This document shows, one piece after another, positions 27,337 to 34,992 of a stretch of 55,609 nt of DNA (positions are counted from its first letter, which is position 1; every line of letters starts with the position of its first letter). The notes under the pieces are model-generated. The model did not search any database and was not told where the DNA came from. It saw only the letters and a program-made list of their open reading frames with translations. This DNA comes from Lachnospiraceae bacterium (GTDB taxonomy: Bacteria; Bacillota; Clostridia; Lachnospirales; Lachnospiraceae). The DNA is taken from positions 1 to 55,609 of the forward strand of contig JAAVXK010000008.1 in assembly GCA_022790615.1 (NCBI GenBank), given 5' to 3'. Made by a program: the position numbers and the translations under genes.

Positions 27337-28008
27337 TTAAATTCCGTATTTTTCATAATATTCATCTATAAGACCCTTTATTTTGTCATTAATAATTACC
27401 TCGCCATTGTACGGCTTATTATACAGATGTTCTATTACCTCGTCCATAGTAACAATTGCAGTCGTCTTTATACCATAATTCTCTCCTATCTCCTCAAGGG
27501 CGCCTTTGTCACCTAAACCTTTTTCCATACGGTTGACAGATACGCAGAGTCCGATAATATTTTCAACACCCTTAGCTTTCAATATAGGCATTGTCTCTCT
27601 TATTGACTTTCCGGACGTCGTCACATCCTCTATAATAACCACCCTGCTGTCTGCAGAAAGCGGACTTCCAAGCAGGATTCCCGTATCACCATGGTCTTTT
27701 TCCTCTTTTCTGTTCGAGCAATACCCCACATCCGCTCCATACTTTTCATTCAAGGCAATTGCCGTCGTTACACTGAGAGGTATCCCTTTGTATGCCGGAC
27801 CGAATAATACATCAAAATCGAGTCCAAAGTTTTCTTTAATAGCTGCCGCATAATACTGTCCAAGCCTACGGAGCTGTCCACCGGTCCTGTAATATCCCGT
27901 GTTTATGAAAAATGGCGTCTTCCTACCGCTCTTAGTAACAAAATCACCAAACTTAAGTACCTGACAGTCAACCATAAACTCAATGAATTCCTTCTTGTAT
28001 TGTTCCAT
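27337..28008 (-). CDS. pyrE: Orotate phosphoribosyltransferase
   Basis: A 223-residue enzyme that makes orotidine 5'-phosphate from orotate and PRPP. The PRPP-binding motif VVIIEDVTTSGKS is intact, as are FGPAYKGIPL and the flexible-loop region SNRKEEKDHGDTG with its catalytic Lys. Length is normal for the Firmicute form (about 210-225). Ribosome binding site AAGGAGG is 8 bases before the ATG. It is separated from pyrF and pyrC by the radical SAM pair and two repeat elements, whereas in most Clostridia the pyr genes are contiguous. Confidence 0.96.
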   Translation of the reverse strand: MEQYKKEFIEFMVDCQVLKFGDFVTKSGRKTPFFINTGYYRTGGQLRRLGQYYAAAIKENFGLDFDVLFGPAYKGIPLSVTTAIALNEKYGADVGYCSNRKEEKDHGDTGILLGSPLSADSRVVIIEDVTTSGKSIRETMPILKAKGVENIIGLCVSVNRMEKGLGDKGALEEIGENYGIKTTAIVTMDEVIEHLYNKPYNGEVIINDKIKGLIDEYYEKYGI

Positions 28009-28231
28009 ATATGTATTTCCTCCTTACCATTTATACGGTTTTTAGCATCTGTAATTTTTGTATATACATAGTTTACACCAAACAGCCCCGCCGCCAATCA
28101 AAACTCTGGCGCTATCTAAGCAAACACCAATTTTTTCATGAACCCTGCGCCGCCTTCCGGGAATTCAAAGGAATTATCACCCAACTTCGCTTATAACAAA
28201 TACTATCTCTTTACAAAATTCTCCGCCTCAA

Positions 28232-28282
28232 GCGGATTGTTGTACACGGCAGAATGCTGTACACAGCGGATTGCTGTAAGCG
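28232..28282. repeat. Three imperfect tandem units of about 17 bases
   Basis: GCGGATTGTTGTACAC, GGCAGAATGCTGTACACA and GCGGATTGCTGTAAGC follow one another in the 543-base gap between pyrE and the radical SAM gene. The same gap holds a short frame on the minus strand (about 28125-28195) that ends FMKKLVFA-stop and looks like decayed coding sequence. No promoter was assigned. Confidence 0.5.
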
Positions 28283-28551
28283 ACTTATTCTACCCCACCG
28301 GAGCGCAATTGTTATGAAGTATATTAATATGTATTATTATATAATATATCATTATTGATGTAAAGCATAATACGACACCCTTGACATATCAGAACATATG
28401 TGCTATTTTATTCTTGCAGAACAGATGTTCATGCGTACTGAAGCCTAGTGTACTGACTTGTTTGCATTTAATATAACTGTCTGCCTAATTATCAACCGGT
28501 CAGTACAAGAATTAAAAGTCAGGAGGGATTATTATCGTTACCGAAAATACG

Positions 28552-29985
28552 ATGGACAAACTGAATATACTTACGGCGGCCGCAAAGTATGACGTTGCCT
28601 GCACGTCAAGCGGCGTTGAGCGTACCGGCGGCGGTTCCGGTATGGGTTCGACGATAAGTCCGGGAGTATGCCATTCATTTTCCGGAGACGGAAGATGCAT
28701 ATCACTCCTTAAGGTGTTATATACTAATGAATGTATATTTGACTGTAAATACTGCATCAACAGACGCTCCAATGATGTAAGAAGGACATCGTTTACGCCG
28801 GAGGAACTTGCCGAGCTTACGATATCCTTTTACAGAAGGAATTATATAGAAGGTCTTTTTTTAAGCTCAGGAATAACACGCTCGCCTGATACTACAATGG
28901 AACAGATATACCGGGTACTTCTGCTTTTACGGGGTACTTACAGGTTTCATGGATATATACATGTAAAAGCGATACCCGGCGCCGACCAGGAGATTATAAC
29001 GCGCACGGGCTGGCTTGCAGACAGAATGAGCGTCAACATGGAGCTCCCTACCGCAGAAAGCCTTCATAAACTTGCGCCGCATAAGAATCGTACTAATATT
29101 CTCACGCCCATGCGCAACATACAGACGCTAAGAGACAGCGACAGGGAATTTCACGGCGAACTGCTAACGGATTCGGCAACCCGGGAAATGTTGTCGGATA
29201 ACCTGCCCGTGAAATGGGAGAAAGGGGCCGCTACTACTCCTTCGAACGACCTTTCCTGTAAAAATAAATTTTCCAAACCCGCTGTCATGAAACCCGGAAC
29301 GAGGAGGTTTGTGCCGGCAGGACAGAGCACCCAATTTATTATAGGAGCGTCGGACGATACCGACTACCAGATAATAAAAGTAAGCGAGGCGCTGTATGAG
29401 CGTTTTGACTTAAAAAGAGTATTTTACTCGGCGTTTATGAATGTGAATCTTGATTCCGAACTGCCGGACACAAGCAAGGGTCCCGAGCTGCTTCGGGAAC
29501 ACCGCCTGTATCAGGCCGACTGGCTGCTAAGATACTACCAGTTTAAGGCAGACGAAATACTCTCACCCGATTATCCGTCACTTAACACGCTTGTAGACCC
29601 GAAATGCAGTTATGCGCTCAATCACCTTGAAATATTTCCGGTCGAGATAACTACGGCGTCCTACCATACCCTTTTGAGAGTTCCCGGAATAGGCGTGACG
29701 TCGGCAAAGAGAATTCTTGCCGTAAGAAAGCATTCCGCGGGTTTATTAACGTTTAACGACCTTAAAAAAATGGGCATTGTCCTTAAAAGAGCCCAGTACT
29801 TTATTACATGCGGCGGAAAAAGTCTCGTTCCAATCAAAATTACGCAGAGCTTTATACTGGCAAATTTATTAGGTTTGAAGGACAATCTGCCAAAAGGAAT
29901 GTCGAAAGATCAGACCTATGAACAGCTTTCACTTTTTGACGTCTCAGACATAGTTGAAAAAAAAATTGAACAGATTTCATGCTGA
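28552..29985 (+). CDS. Putative DNA modification/repair radical SAM protein
   Basis: A 477-residue radical SAM enzyme of the family usually annotated as putative DNA modification/repair protein (TIGR03916 type). The [4Fe-4S] cysteines are in ECIFDCKYC (CX3CX2C, about 61-68). A helix-hairpin-helix DNA-binding motif is near the C-terminus (LLRVPGIGVTSAKRILAVRK, about 378-398). The chain is somewhat longer than relatives because of an insert around residues 215-245. It overlaps or abuts the DUF4130 gene, its constant partner; the pair is thought to act on DNA lesions, but the reaction is not established. The SD AGGAGG (28521-28526) lies 25 bases before the ATG and 7 bases before an in-frame ATC, so the true start may be earlier. 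Confidence 0.9.
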   Translation: MDKLNILTAAAKYDVACTSSGVERTGGGSGMGSTISPGVCHSFSGDGRCISLLKVLYTNECIFDCKYCINRRSNDVRRTSFTPEELAELTISFYRRNYIEGLFLSSGITRSPDTTMEQIYRVLLLLRGTYRFHGYIHVKAIPGADQEIITRTGWLADRMSVNMELPTAESLHKLAPHKNRTNILTPMRNIQTLRDSDREFHGELLTDSATREMLSDNLPVKWEKGAATTPSNDLSCKNKFSKPAVMKPGTRRFVPAGQSTQFIIGASDDTDYQIIKVSEALYERFDLKRVFYSAFMNVNLDSELPDTSKGPELLREHRLYQADWLLRYYQFKADEILSPDYPSLNTLVDPKCSYALNHLEIFPVEITTASYHTLLRVPGIGVTSAKRILAVRKHSAGLLTFNDLKKMGIVLKRAQYFITCGGKSLVPIKITQSFILANLLGLKDNLPKGMSKDQTYEQLSLFDVSDIVEKKIEQISC

Positions 29986-30002
29986 AAAGGAGCCGACACC
30001 TG

Positions 30003-30815
30003 ATGATTAGCAACAATATCCCACCACAGATATTTCCGTATGAAAATCCTACAGACAAACCGCGCCGTGTATATTTGTGCGAGGACAGCCCGGAAGGAAT
30101 ACTTACCGCGATTTACGACGCATGGTCGAGCAGATATGGCCACTCCCACAATTATATACAAATTAATTCATGTACAGACAATAATATGTTTTACGAATAT
30201 ATTGACATAATTCCCGACCTTAAAAAGGCAAAAAGCATCGTAACTTCTATAAAAACAAAAATATCCGTCGACTTTTACGAGCTCGTCGAAACCTGCCTTT
30301 TATCATGCGATAAAAACCGCGCAGATGATATATACAGACTGATTATTCTTGGCTTCTCGGTTGGACCGTCCGCAAGAACTTATCTTGCATACCCCGCAAT
30401 CCAGCGGATTATGAAGATTCATAAAAACGTGTGGAACGAATATCACCACTATCTGGGATTTATCCGCTTTGAGGAACTGCAGGATAAAACGTTGTTTGCA
30501 AGGTTCCGCCCGCATAACAACATAATCAGCAATATTATACCGCACTTTGCCGACCGTTTTCCCGAAGAAAATATAATGATTGTGGACGTTAGCCGCAATA
30601 TTGTAGCTGTAAGCAGGCACGGCCTCGTAGGATACACAGTAACAGACATTAACTTTGACCGGATAACGCTTCCGACATCCGAAAACGAACAGCTCTTAAA
30701 AAAAATGTGGAAAGGTTTTATAGAATCAATCGAAATAAAAGAGCGCGCAAACCCCGGCCTGCAGAGACAGAATATGCCTCTGCGCTTCAGGGAATTCACA
30801 ACAGAATTTTTATAA
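30003..30815 (+). CDS. Radical-SAM-linked DUF4130 protein (putative DNA metabolism)
   Basis: A 270-residue protein of the TIGR03915/DUF4130 family, which occurs beside the radical SAM protein encoded upstream. Family segments visible include YLCEDSPEGILTAIYDAW at the N-terminus, the GFSVG stretch in the middle, and YHHYLGFIRFEELQDKTLFARFRP then PHFADRFPEENIMIVD in the C-terminal half. Some relatives are fused to uracil-DNA glycosylase-like domains; none is fused here. The start is set at 30003 because AAAAGGAG (29985-29992) lies 10 bases upstream; an ATG at 29979 would overlap the upstream stop. It ends 5 bases before the palindromic element copy C. Confidence 0.88.
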   Translation: MISNNIPPQIFPYENPTDKPRRVYLCEDSPEGILTAIYDAWSSRYGHSHNYIQINSCTDNNMFYEYIDIIPDLKKAKSIVTSIKTKISVDFYELVETCLLSCDKNRADDIYRLIILGFSVGPSARTYLAYPAIQRIMKIHKNVWNEYHHYLGFIRFEELQDKTLFARFRPHNNIISNIIPHFADRFPEENIMIVDVSRNIVAVSRHGLVGYTVTDINFDRITLPTSENEQLLKKMWKGFIESIEIKERANPGLQRQNMPLRFREFTTEFL

Positions 30816-30820
30816 TTGTT

Positions 30821-30985
30821 CTAGAGCGTGTTTTAAAATTGCTTTCTGCCAGATGCGTTTCACACTTTGTGGGAGATTTGTGCCAAATGAGGGAAGCGTA
30901 GCGGGCTACGTTGACTGAATTTGGCGTAAATATACCGCAAAGTGGGGACGCAGATGGCGGAAATGAATTTTCAAACACGCTCTAG
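30821..30985 (+). mobile_element. 165-bp palindromic MITE-like element, copy C
   Basis: Same length, ends and orientation as copy B at 27083. The left end has one change (GTGTTTTAAAATT). It sits exactly between the convergent DUF4130 and pyrF genes: 5 bases after one stop codon, and with its last 15 bases inside the other gene, where they encode Leu-Glu-Arg-Val and the TGA stop of pyrF. As a long hairpin it may also serve as a bidirectional terminator. Confidence 0.92.
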
Positions 30986-31897
30986 AGCCTGTTTTAAGTC
31001 CTCTTTCATATCAAGGACAGCCTGCCTTGCCGCGTCCGCATAGCCTTCAGGCCCAAACGCAGAATACTTGTCCTGTTTATAGGCAGCAATGATTCCTCTT
31101 GACGAGTTTACAATAGCGCCAAGTCCGTCGTTGTTAAAGAAATGCACAAGGTCCTTGCCCTTTCCTCCCTGTGCGCCGTACCCCGGAACAAGTATATATG
31201 ACTGCGGCATAATTTTGCGAAGAACCTTACCCATCTCGGGATAGGTAGCTCCGACCACGGCCCCTATATAGCTGTAGTCTTTCCCCATAACATCCTTACC
31301 CCACTCCGCAACTTTTGAGGCAACATGCTCGTACAACGGCTTTCCGTCAATGAGCCTGTCCTGAAATTCTCCGCTTGAAGGGTTAGACGTCTTCACAAGT
31401 ATAAACATACCCCTTTTTTCTTCCTTACAAACATCCGCAAACGGCTTAATTCCATCCGTTCCCAAATAAGGGTTGACAGTTATAAAATCCTCGTCAAAGC
31501 CTCTGAAATAACTTCCGCCGATATCTACCTTTCCAATATGCGCCGCAGCGTATGCTGCTGACGTTGAACCTATATCGCCTCGCTTAATATCGCCGATTAC
31601 GACAAGTCCTTTCTCCTTACAATAGTCAACCGTCTGCTTAAATGCCGCAAGTCCGGGAATTCCAAACTGCTCATACATCGCAATCTGCGGTTTGACAGCC
31701 GGGATAAGGTCGCACACAGCGTCTACAATTCCCTTATTGTACTGCCATACGGCTTTTGCTGCGCCATCAAGATTCATTCCGTACTCTTTATAAGCCGCGT
31801 CCGTTATATGCCCCGGAATATATCCAAGCATTGGGTCAAGACCTACAACTATAGGCGCCTCCGTTTTTTTTATCTTCTCAACTAATTTGTTTATCAT
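30971..31897 (-). CDS. pyrF: Orotidine-5'-phosphate decarboxylase (type 2)
   Basis: A 308-residue OMP decarboxylase of the longer subfamily 2, which forms UMP. The active-site segment VIGDIKRGDIGSTSAAYA carries the Asp-Lys-Asp catalytic group, and VVGLDPMLGYIP binds the nucleotide. AGGAGG precedes the ATG. The final codons CTA GAG CGT GTT TGA are the terminal repeat of element copy C read in reverse, so the natural C-terminus has been replaced or shortened by insertion. The active site is far from this end and the enzyme should be functional. It follows pyrC in the same direction with a 113-base spacer. Confidence 0.96.
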   Translation of the reverse strand: MINKLVEKIKKTEAPIVVGLDPMLGYIPGHITDAAYKEYGMNLDGAAKAVWQYNKGIVDAVCDLIPAVKPQIAMYEQFGIPGLAAFKQTVDYCKEKGLVVIGDIKRGDIGSTSAAYAAAHIGKVDIGGSYFRGFDEDFITVNPYLGTDGIKPFADVCKEEKRGMFILVKTSNPSSGEFQDRLIDGKPLYEHVASKVAEWGKDVMGKDYSYIGAVVGATYPEMGKVLRKIMPQSYILVPGYGAQGGKGKDLVHFFNNDGLGAIVNSSRGIIAAYKQDKYSAFGPEGYADAARQAVLDMKEDLKQALERV

Positions 31898-32010
31898 TGT
31901 TCTGCCCTCCTGATGTTTTCATTAACATATGCACACGGCCTGCTGATGAATGCATCCTTTCTGAAATCGGATGCCAACCGGAGCCTGTGAGATGGTCAAC
32001 CGATATAATA

Positions 32011-33285
32011 TTATGCCTCGTTATATACTACCTTTCCGCCGACAATTGTTGTTATAACCTTTCCGTTTACCCTGAAACCATTAAAAGGGGTATTTTTCCC
32101 CATAGACTCAAATGTACTGCTGTCTATCTCATACTCCTTATCAATATCGGCAATTGTAATATCAGCCGCCTTGCCTTCCTTTATCATTCCTTTGTCTATA
32201 CCCGCTATTTTGGCAGGATTAGAACTCATACACTCCACAAGGCGCCTAAAAGTTATAAGTCCGGATTTGACAAGCTCCGTATACGCTAATGCGAATGCAG
32301 TCTCCAATCCTACAATTCCAAACGGCGCTTTTTCAATAGACTGCGCTTTCTCTTCAACACTGTGCGGCGCATGGTCCGTAGAGATAACCTCGATATATCC
32401 TTTTTGTATTCCTTCCTTCATCGCTTCAACATCTTTTCTGCCTCTTAGCGGAGGATTCATTTTATAATTGGCGTCGTCGCCCTTAATGTCCTCATCCGTA
32501 AGCGTGAAATGATGCGGACATACCTCGCCGGACACAGCCAGGCCCTCCTCCTTTGCACATCTTAGCATATATGCGCTGTCCCTTGTAGAACAATGGCACA
32601 GATGAAGCCTTGTCCCTGTTTCCTTTGCAAGAAGTATATCCCTTGCGGCAATTATATCCTCAACGGCATTGCTTATGCCCTTAAATCCAAGTTCATCGGC
32701 TCTGTCTCCCATATTCATGACTCCGCCCTGAACAAGATTGATATCCTCGCAGTGCGCAAATACGGTTATCCCGGCTTTTTTTGCAATCTGCATCGCCCTT
32801 CTGTATATGGAAGAGTCCATAACAGATTTTCCATCCTCGCTTATAGCTTTCATTCCAAGAGAGGCCATCTCTTCAATATCGGCAAGTTCTTTTCCCTGCT
32901 GTCCCTTTGTCACGGCCCCGACAGGATATACATTGACAACGGAATCTCTTTCAATTATATCCATTAAGTTCTTATACTCTCTCGCACTGTCTATTACAGG
33001 CTTTGTGTTCGGCATACAAAATACAGACGTGTAGCCGCCTTTTGCAGCTGCCCGGCTGCCCGTCCTTACCGTTTCCTTATGCGTATATCCCGGCTCCCTA
33101 AAATGAACGTGCAAATCAATGAATCCCGGCATGACATACCTGCCCGACGCATCCATAACTTCATCCGCCACGCTCTCGTCAATACCCGGACGCACTTCTT
33201 TAATAACGCCATCCGCAATCAACACATCCGCTTTCCCGTCGTTTTCGCTGTCTATGACATGTCCATTTTTAATCAAAAGTTTCAC
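32011..33285 (-). CDS. pyrC: Dihydroorotase
   Basis: A 424-residue zinc amidohydrolase that cyclises carbamoyl aspartate to dihydroorotate. Visible ligands: FIDLHVHFREPG (two His), the His in VFAHCEDINL and in RLHLCHCSTRDS, and the metal Asp in VISTDHAPH. Length matches the class I dihydroorotase of Firmicutes. The start is GTG at 33285 with GAGGGAG about 10 bases upstream. First of the pyrC-pyrF pair; pyrD, pyrK and pyrB are absent from the window. Confidence 0.96.
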   Translation of the reverse strand: MKLLIKNGHVIDSENDGKADVLIADGVIKEVRPGIDESVADEVMDASGRYVMPGFIDLHVHFREPGYTHKETVRTGSRAAAKGGYTSVFCMPNTKPVIDSAREYKNLMDIIERDSVVNVYPVGAVTKGQQGKELADIEEMASLGMKAISEDGKSVMDSSIYRRAMQIAKKAGITVFAHCEDINLVQGGVMNMGDRADELGFKGISNAVEDIIAARDILLAKETGTRLHLCHCSTRDSAYMLRCAKEEGLAVSGEVCPHHFTLTDEDIKGDDANYKMNPPLRGRKDVEAMKEGIQKGYIEVISTDHAPHSVEEKAQSIEKAPFGIVGLETAFALAYTELVKSGLITFRRLVECMSSNPAKIAGIDKGMIKEGKAADITIADIDKEYEIDSSTFESMGKNTPFNGFRVNGKVITTIVGGKVVYNEA

Positions 33286-33318
33286 CGAAACACTCCCTCA
33301 CTGAATCATAGTTTTATT

Positions 33319-33456
33319 TTAATATAAATTGTGGCTTCGAGTCATGAACATCCGGAATGCCGTAGGTAAATCCATCCCAAGACTTTCATATATTTCAGCT
33401 GCTTCCTGTTTCAGCGCCTTATCTGCCCTAAGTTGAATTAAAACCTGTTGTTCCAT
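33319..33456 (-). pseudogene. Truncated RelB/DinJ-type antitoxin without toxin
   Basis: A 45-codon frame with a good ribosome binding site (AAGGAGAGGAG) encodes MEQQVLIQLRADKALKQEAA and continues IYESLGMDLPTAFRMFMTRS, the N-terminal ribbon-helix-helix region of the RelB/DinJ antitoxin family. Family members are usually 85-100 residues, with a toxin-wrapping C-terminal half and a YafQ/RelE toxin gene after them. Here the frame stops after SHNLY, and pyrC begins 34 bases later, so both the antitoxin tail and the toxin are missing. The RHH part might still bind its operator. The rest of the 411-base gap between pyrC and asd is AT-rich with the asd terminator. Confidence 0.75.
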
Positions 33457-33620
33457 AATGCTCCTCTCCTTATAAACATATTGCAGTTATTTTGTATATG
33501 TTTGTAATATTAGTATATCCTTTATATAGATAATTAGCAATACATTTTATATATAAACAAAGGTATCTACTTGTATACAAAGAAAGTATATAAGACAGAT
33601 CCCTTGTTAACTTCGCACAA

Positions 33621-33669
33621 ATGGGACTGTCGCTTTAACGAATGAAAATTCGTGAAGCAACAGCCCCAT
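33621..33669 (-). terminator. Intrinsic terminator after asd
   Basis: ATGGGGCTGTTGCTTCACGA on the minus strand pairs imperfectly with TCGTTAAAGCGACAGTCCCAT (about 20-bp stem, loop ATTTTCAT), followed by TTTGTG. It lies about 28 bases behind the asd stop codon. Confidence 0.75.
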
Positions 33670-33696
33670 ACTAAAAATATATTTACATAATCACAT

Positions 33697-34782
33697 TCAC
33701 TTCGGCTGTATCTGTCCCTGGGCTTTCAAAAGCTCCGCAATGAGAACGCCGCCGCCTGCAGCGCCGCGCACAGTATTGTGTGACAGACCTACAAACTTGT
33801 AATCGAATATGATATCTTCCCGAAGCCTTCCGAGGACAACTCCCATTCCGTTCTCATAATCTACGTCCATGGTTACCTGCGGACGGTCATCCTCATCCCT
33901 GTAACTTATGAACTGCTTCGGCGCGCTAGGAAGGTTAAGTTCCTGCGGCAGACCCTTGAATGAAGTCCATCTCTCAATAATCTCATCTTTTGAAGGCTTT
34001 TTCTCAAAGCTCATAAATACTGTCGCCGTATGTCCGTTAAGAACCGGAACACGGATACACTGGCTTGATATAACAGGTGACTGCGCCTTGACAATGACAC
34101 CGTTCTCAACGCGGCCAAATATTCGGAGCGGCTCCTGCTCGCTCTTTTCCTCCTCGCCGCCGATATACGGTATAATGTTGCCCATCATTTCCGGCCAGTC
34201 GGCAAATGTTTTTCCGGCGCCGGATATGGCCTGATACGTCGAGGCTATAACCTTTGTAGGCTTAAATTCCTTTAATGCAAAGAGGGCCGGCGTGTAGCTC
34301 TGTATCGAACAGTTAGGCTTGACTACAATAAATCCTCTGTCTGTTCCGAGACGCTTCTTCTGGTTCTCGATAATAGCAAGATGCTCCGGATTGATTTCAG
34401 GAACCACCATCGGCACATCCGGCGTCCATCTGTGGGCGCTGTTATTTGATACTACAGGTGTCTCCGTCTTGGCATAAGCCTCCTCAATAGCGCGTATCTC
34501 ATCCTTCGTCATGTCAACTGCGCTAAACACAAAATCAACCTGGCTGCTGACCTTGTCAATATCATTAACGTCGCACACAACTATATTCTTAACAGAATCC
34601 GGCATAGGAGTGTCCATCTTCCAGCGCCCGCCTACAGCTTCCTCATAAGTCTTTCCCGCGCTTCTCGGACTTGCCGCTATACAGACAACCTCAAACCATG
34701 GATGGTTTTCAAGCAGAGAGATGAATCTCTGTCCTACCATTCCGGTTCCGCCTAAGATACCTGCTCTTAATTTACCGCTCAT
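33697..34782 (-). CDS. asd: Aspartate-semialdehyde dehydrogenase
   Basis: A 361-residue NADPH-dependent enzyme converting aspartyl phosphate to aspartate semialdehyde, the branch point to lysine/diaminopimelate, threonine and methionine. It belongs to the archaeal/fungal-like branch: GGTGMVGQRFISLLENHPWF for the dinucleotide site, the catalytic Cys in VKPNCSIQSYTPAL, and a C-terminus with HNTVRGAAGGGVL. The ATG at 34782 is preceded by GGAGG at 7 bases; an in-frame TTG at 34800 has none. Diaminopimelate need for the cell wall makes it probably essential. Monocistronic. Confidence 0.95.
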   Translation of the reverse strand: MSGKLRAGILGGTGMVGQRFISLLENHPWFEVVCIAASPRSAGKTYEEAVGGRWKMDTPMPDSVKNIVVCDVNDIDKVSSQVDFVFSAVDMTKDEIRAIEEAYAKTETPVVSNNSAHRWTPDVPMVVPEINPEHLAIIENQKKRLGTDRGFIVVKPNCSIQSYTPALFALKEFKPTKVIASTYQAISGAGKTFADWPEMMGNIIPYIGGEEEKSEQEPLRIFGRVENGVIVKAQSPVISSQCIRVPVLNGHTATVFMSFEKKPSKDEIIERWTSFKGLPQELNLPSAPKQFISYRDEDDRPQVTMDVDYENGMGVVLGRLREDIIFDYKFVGLSHNTVRGAAGGGVLIAELLKAQGQIQPK

Positions 34783-34992
34783 AACTGTTCCTCCAAACAA
34801 ATCGATTTTTCTTAATCTTTTTAAACTTTCGATATATTCTACACCATAAGCCGCAATAAGAAAATACTTTTTATTATATTTTAATATTTTCTATTATTTG
34901 AACAAAAGACATAGCATAATTTAAAATAAAATTATTTATTTTTCCCTGCTTTTATAGCGGGCTTTCGCATACTGTTGTATTACACAAATAAA

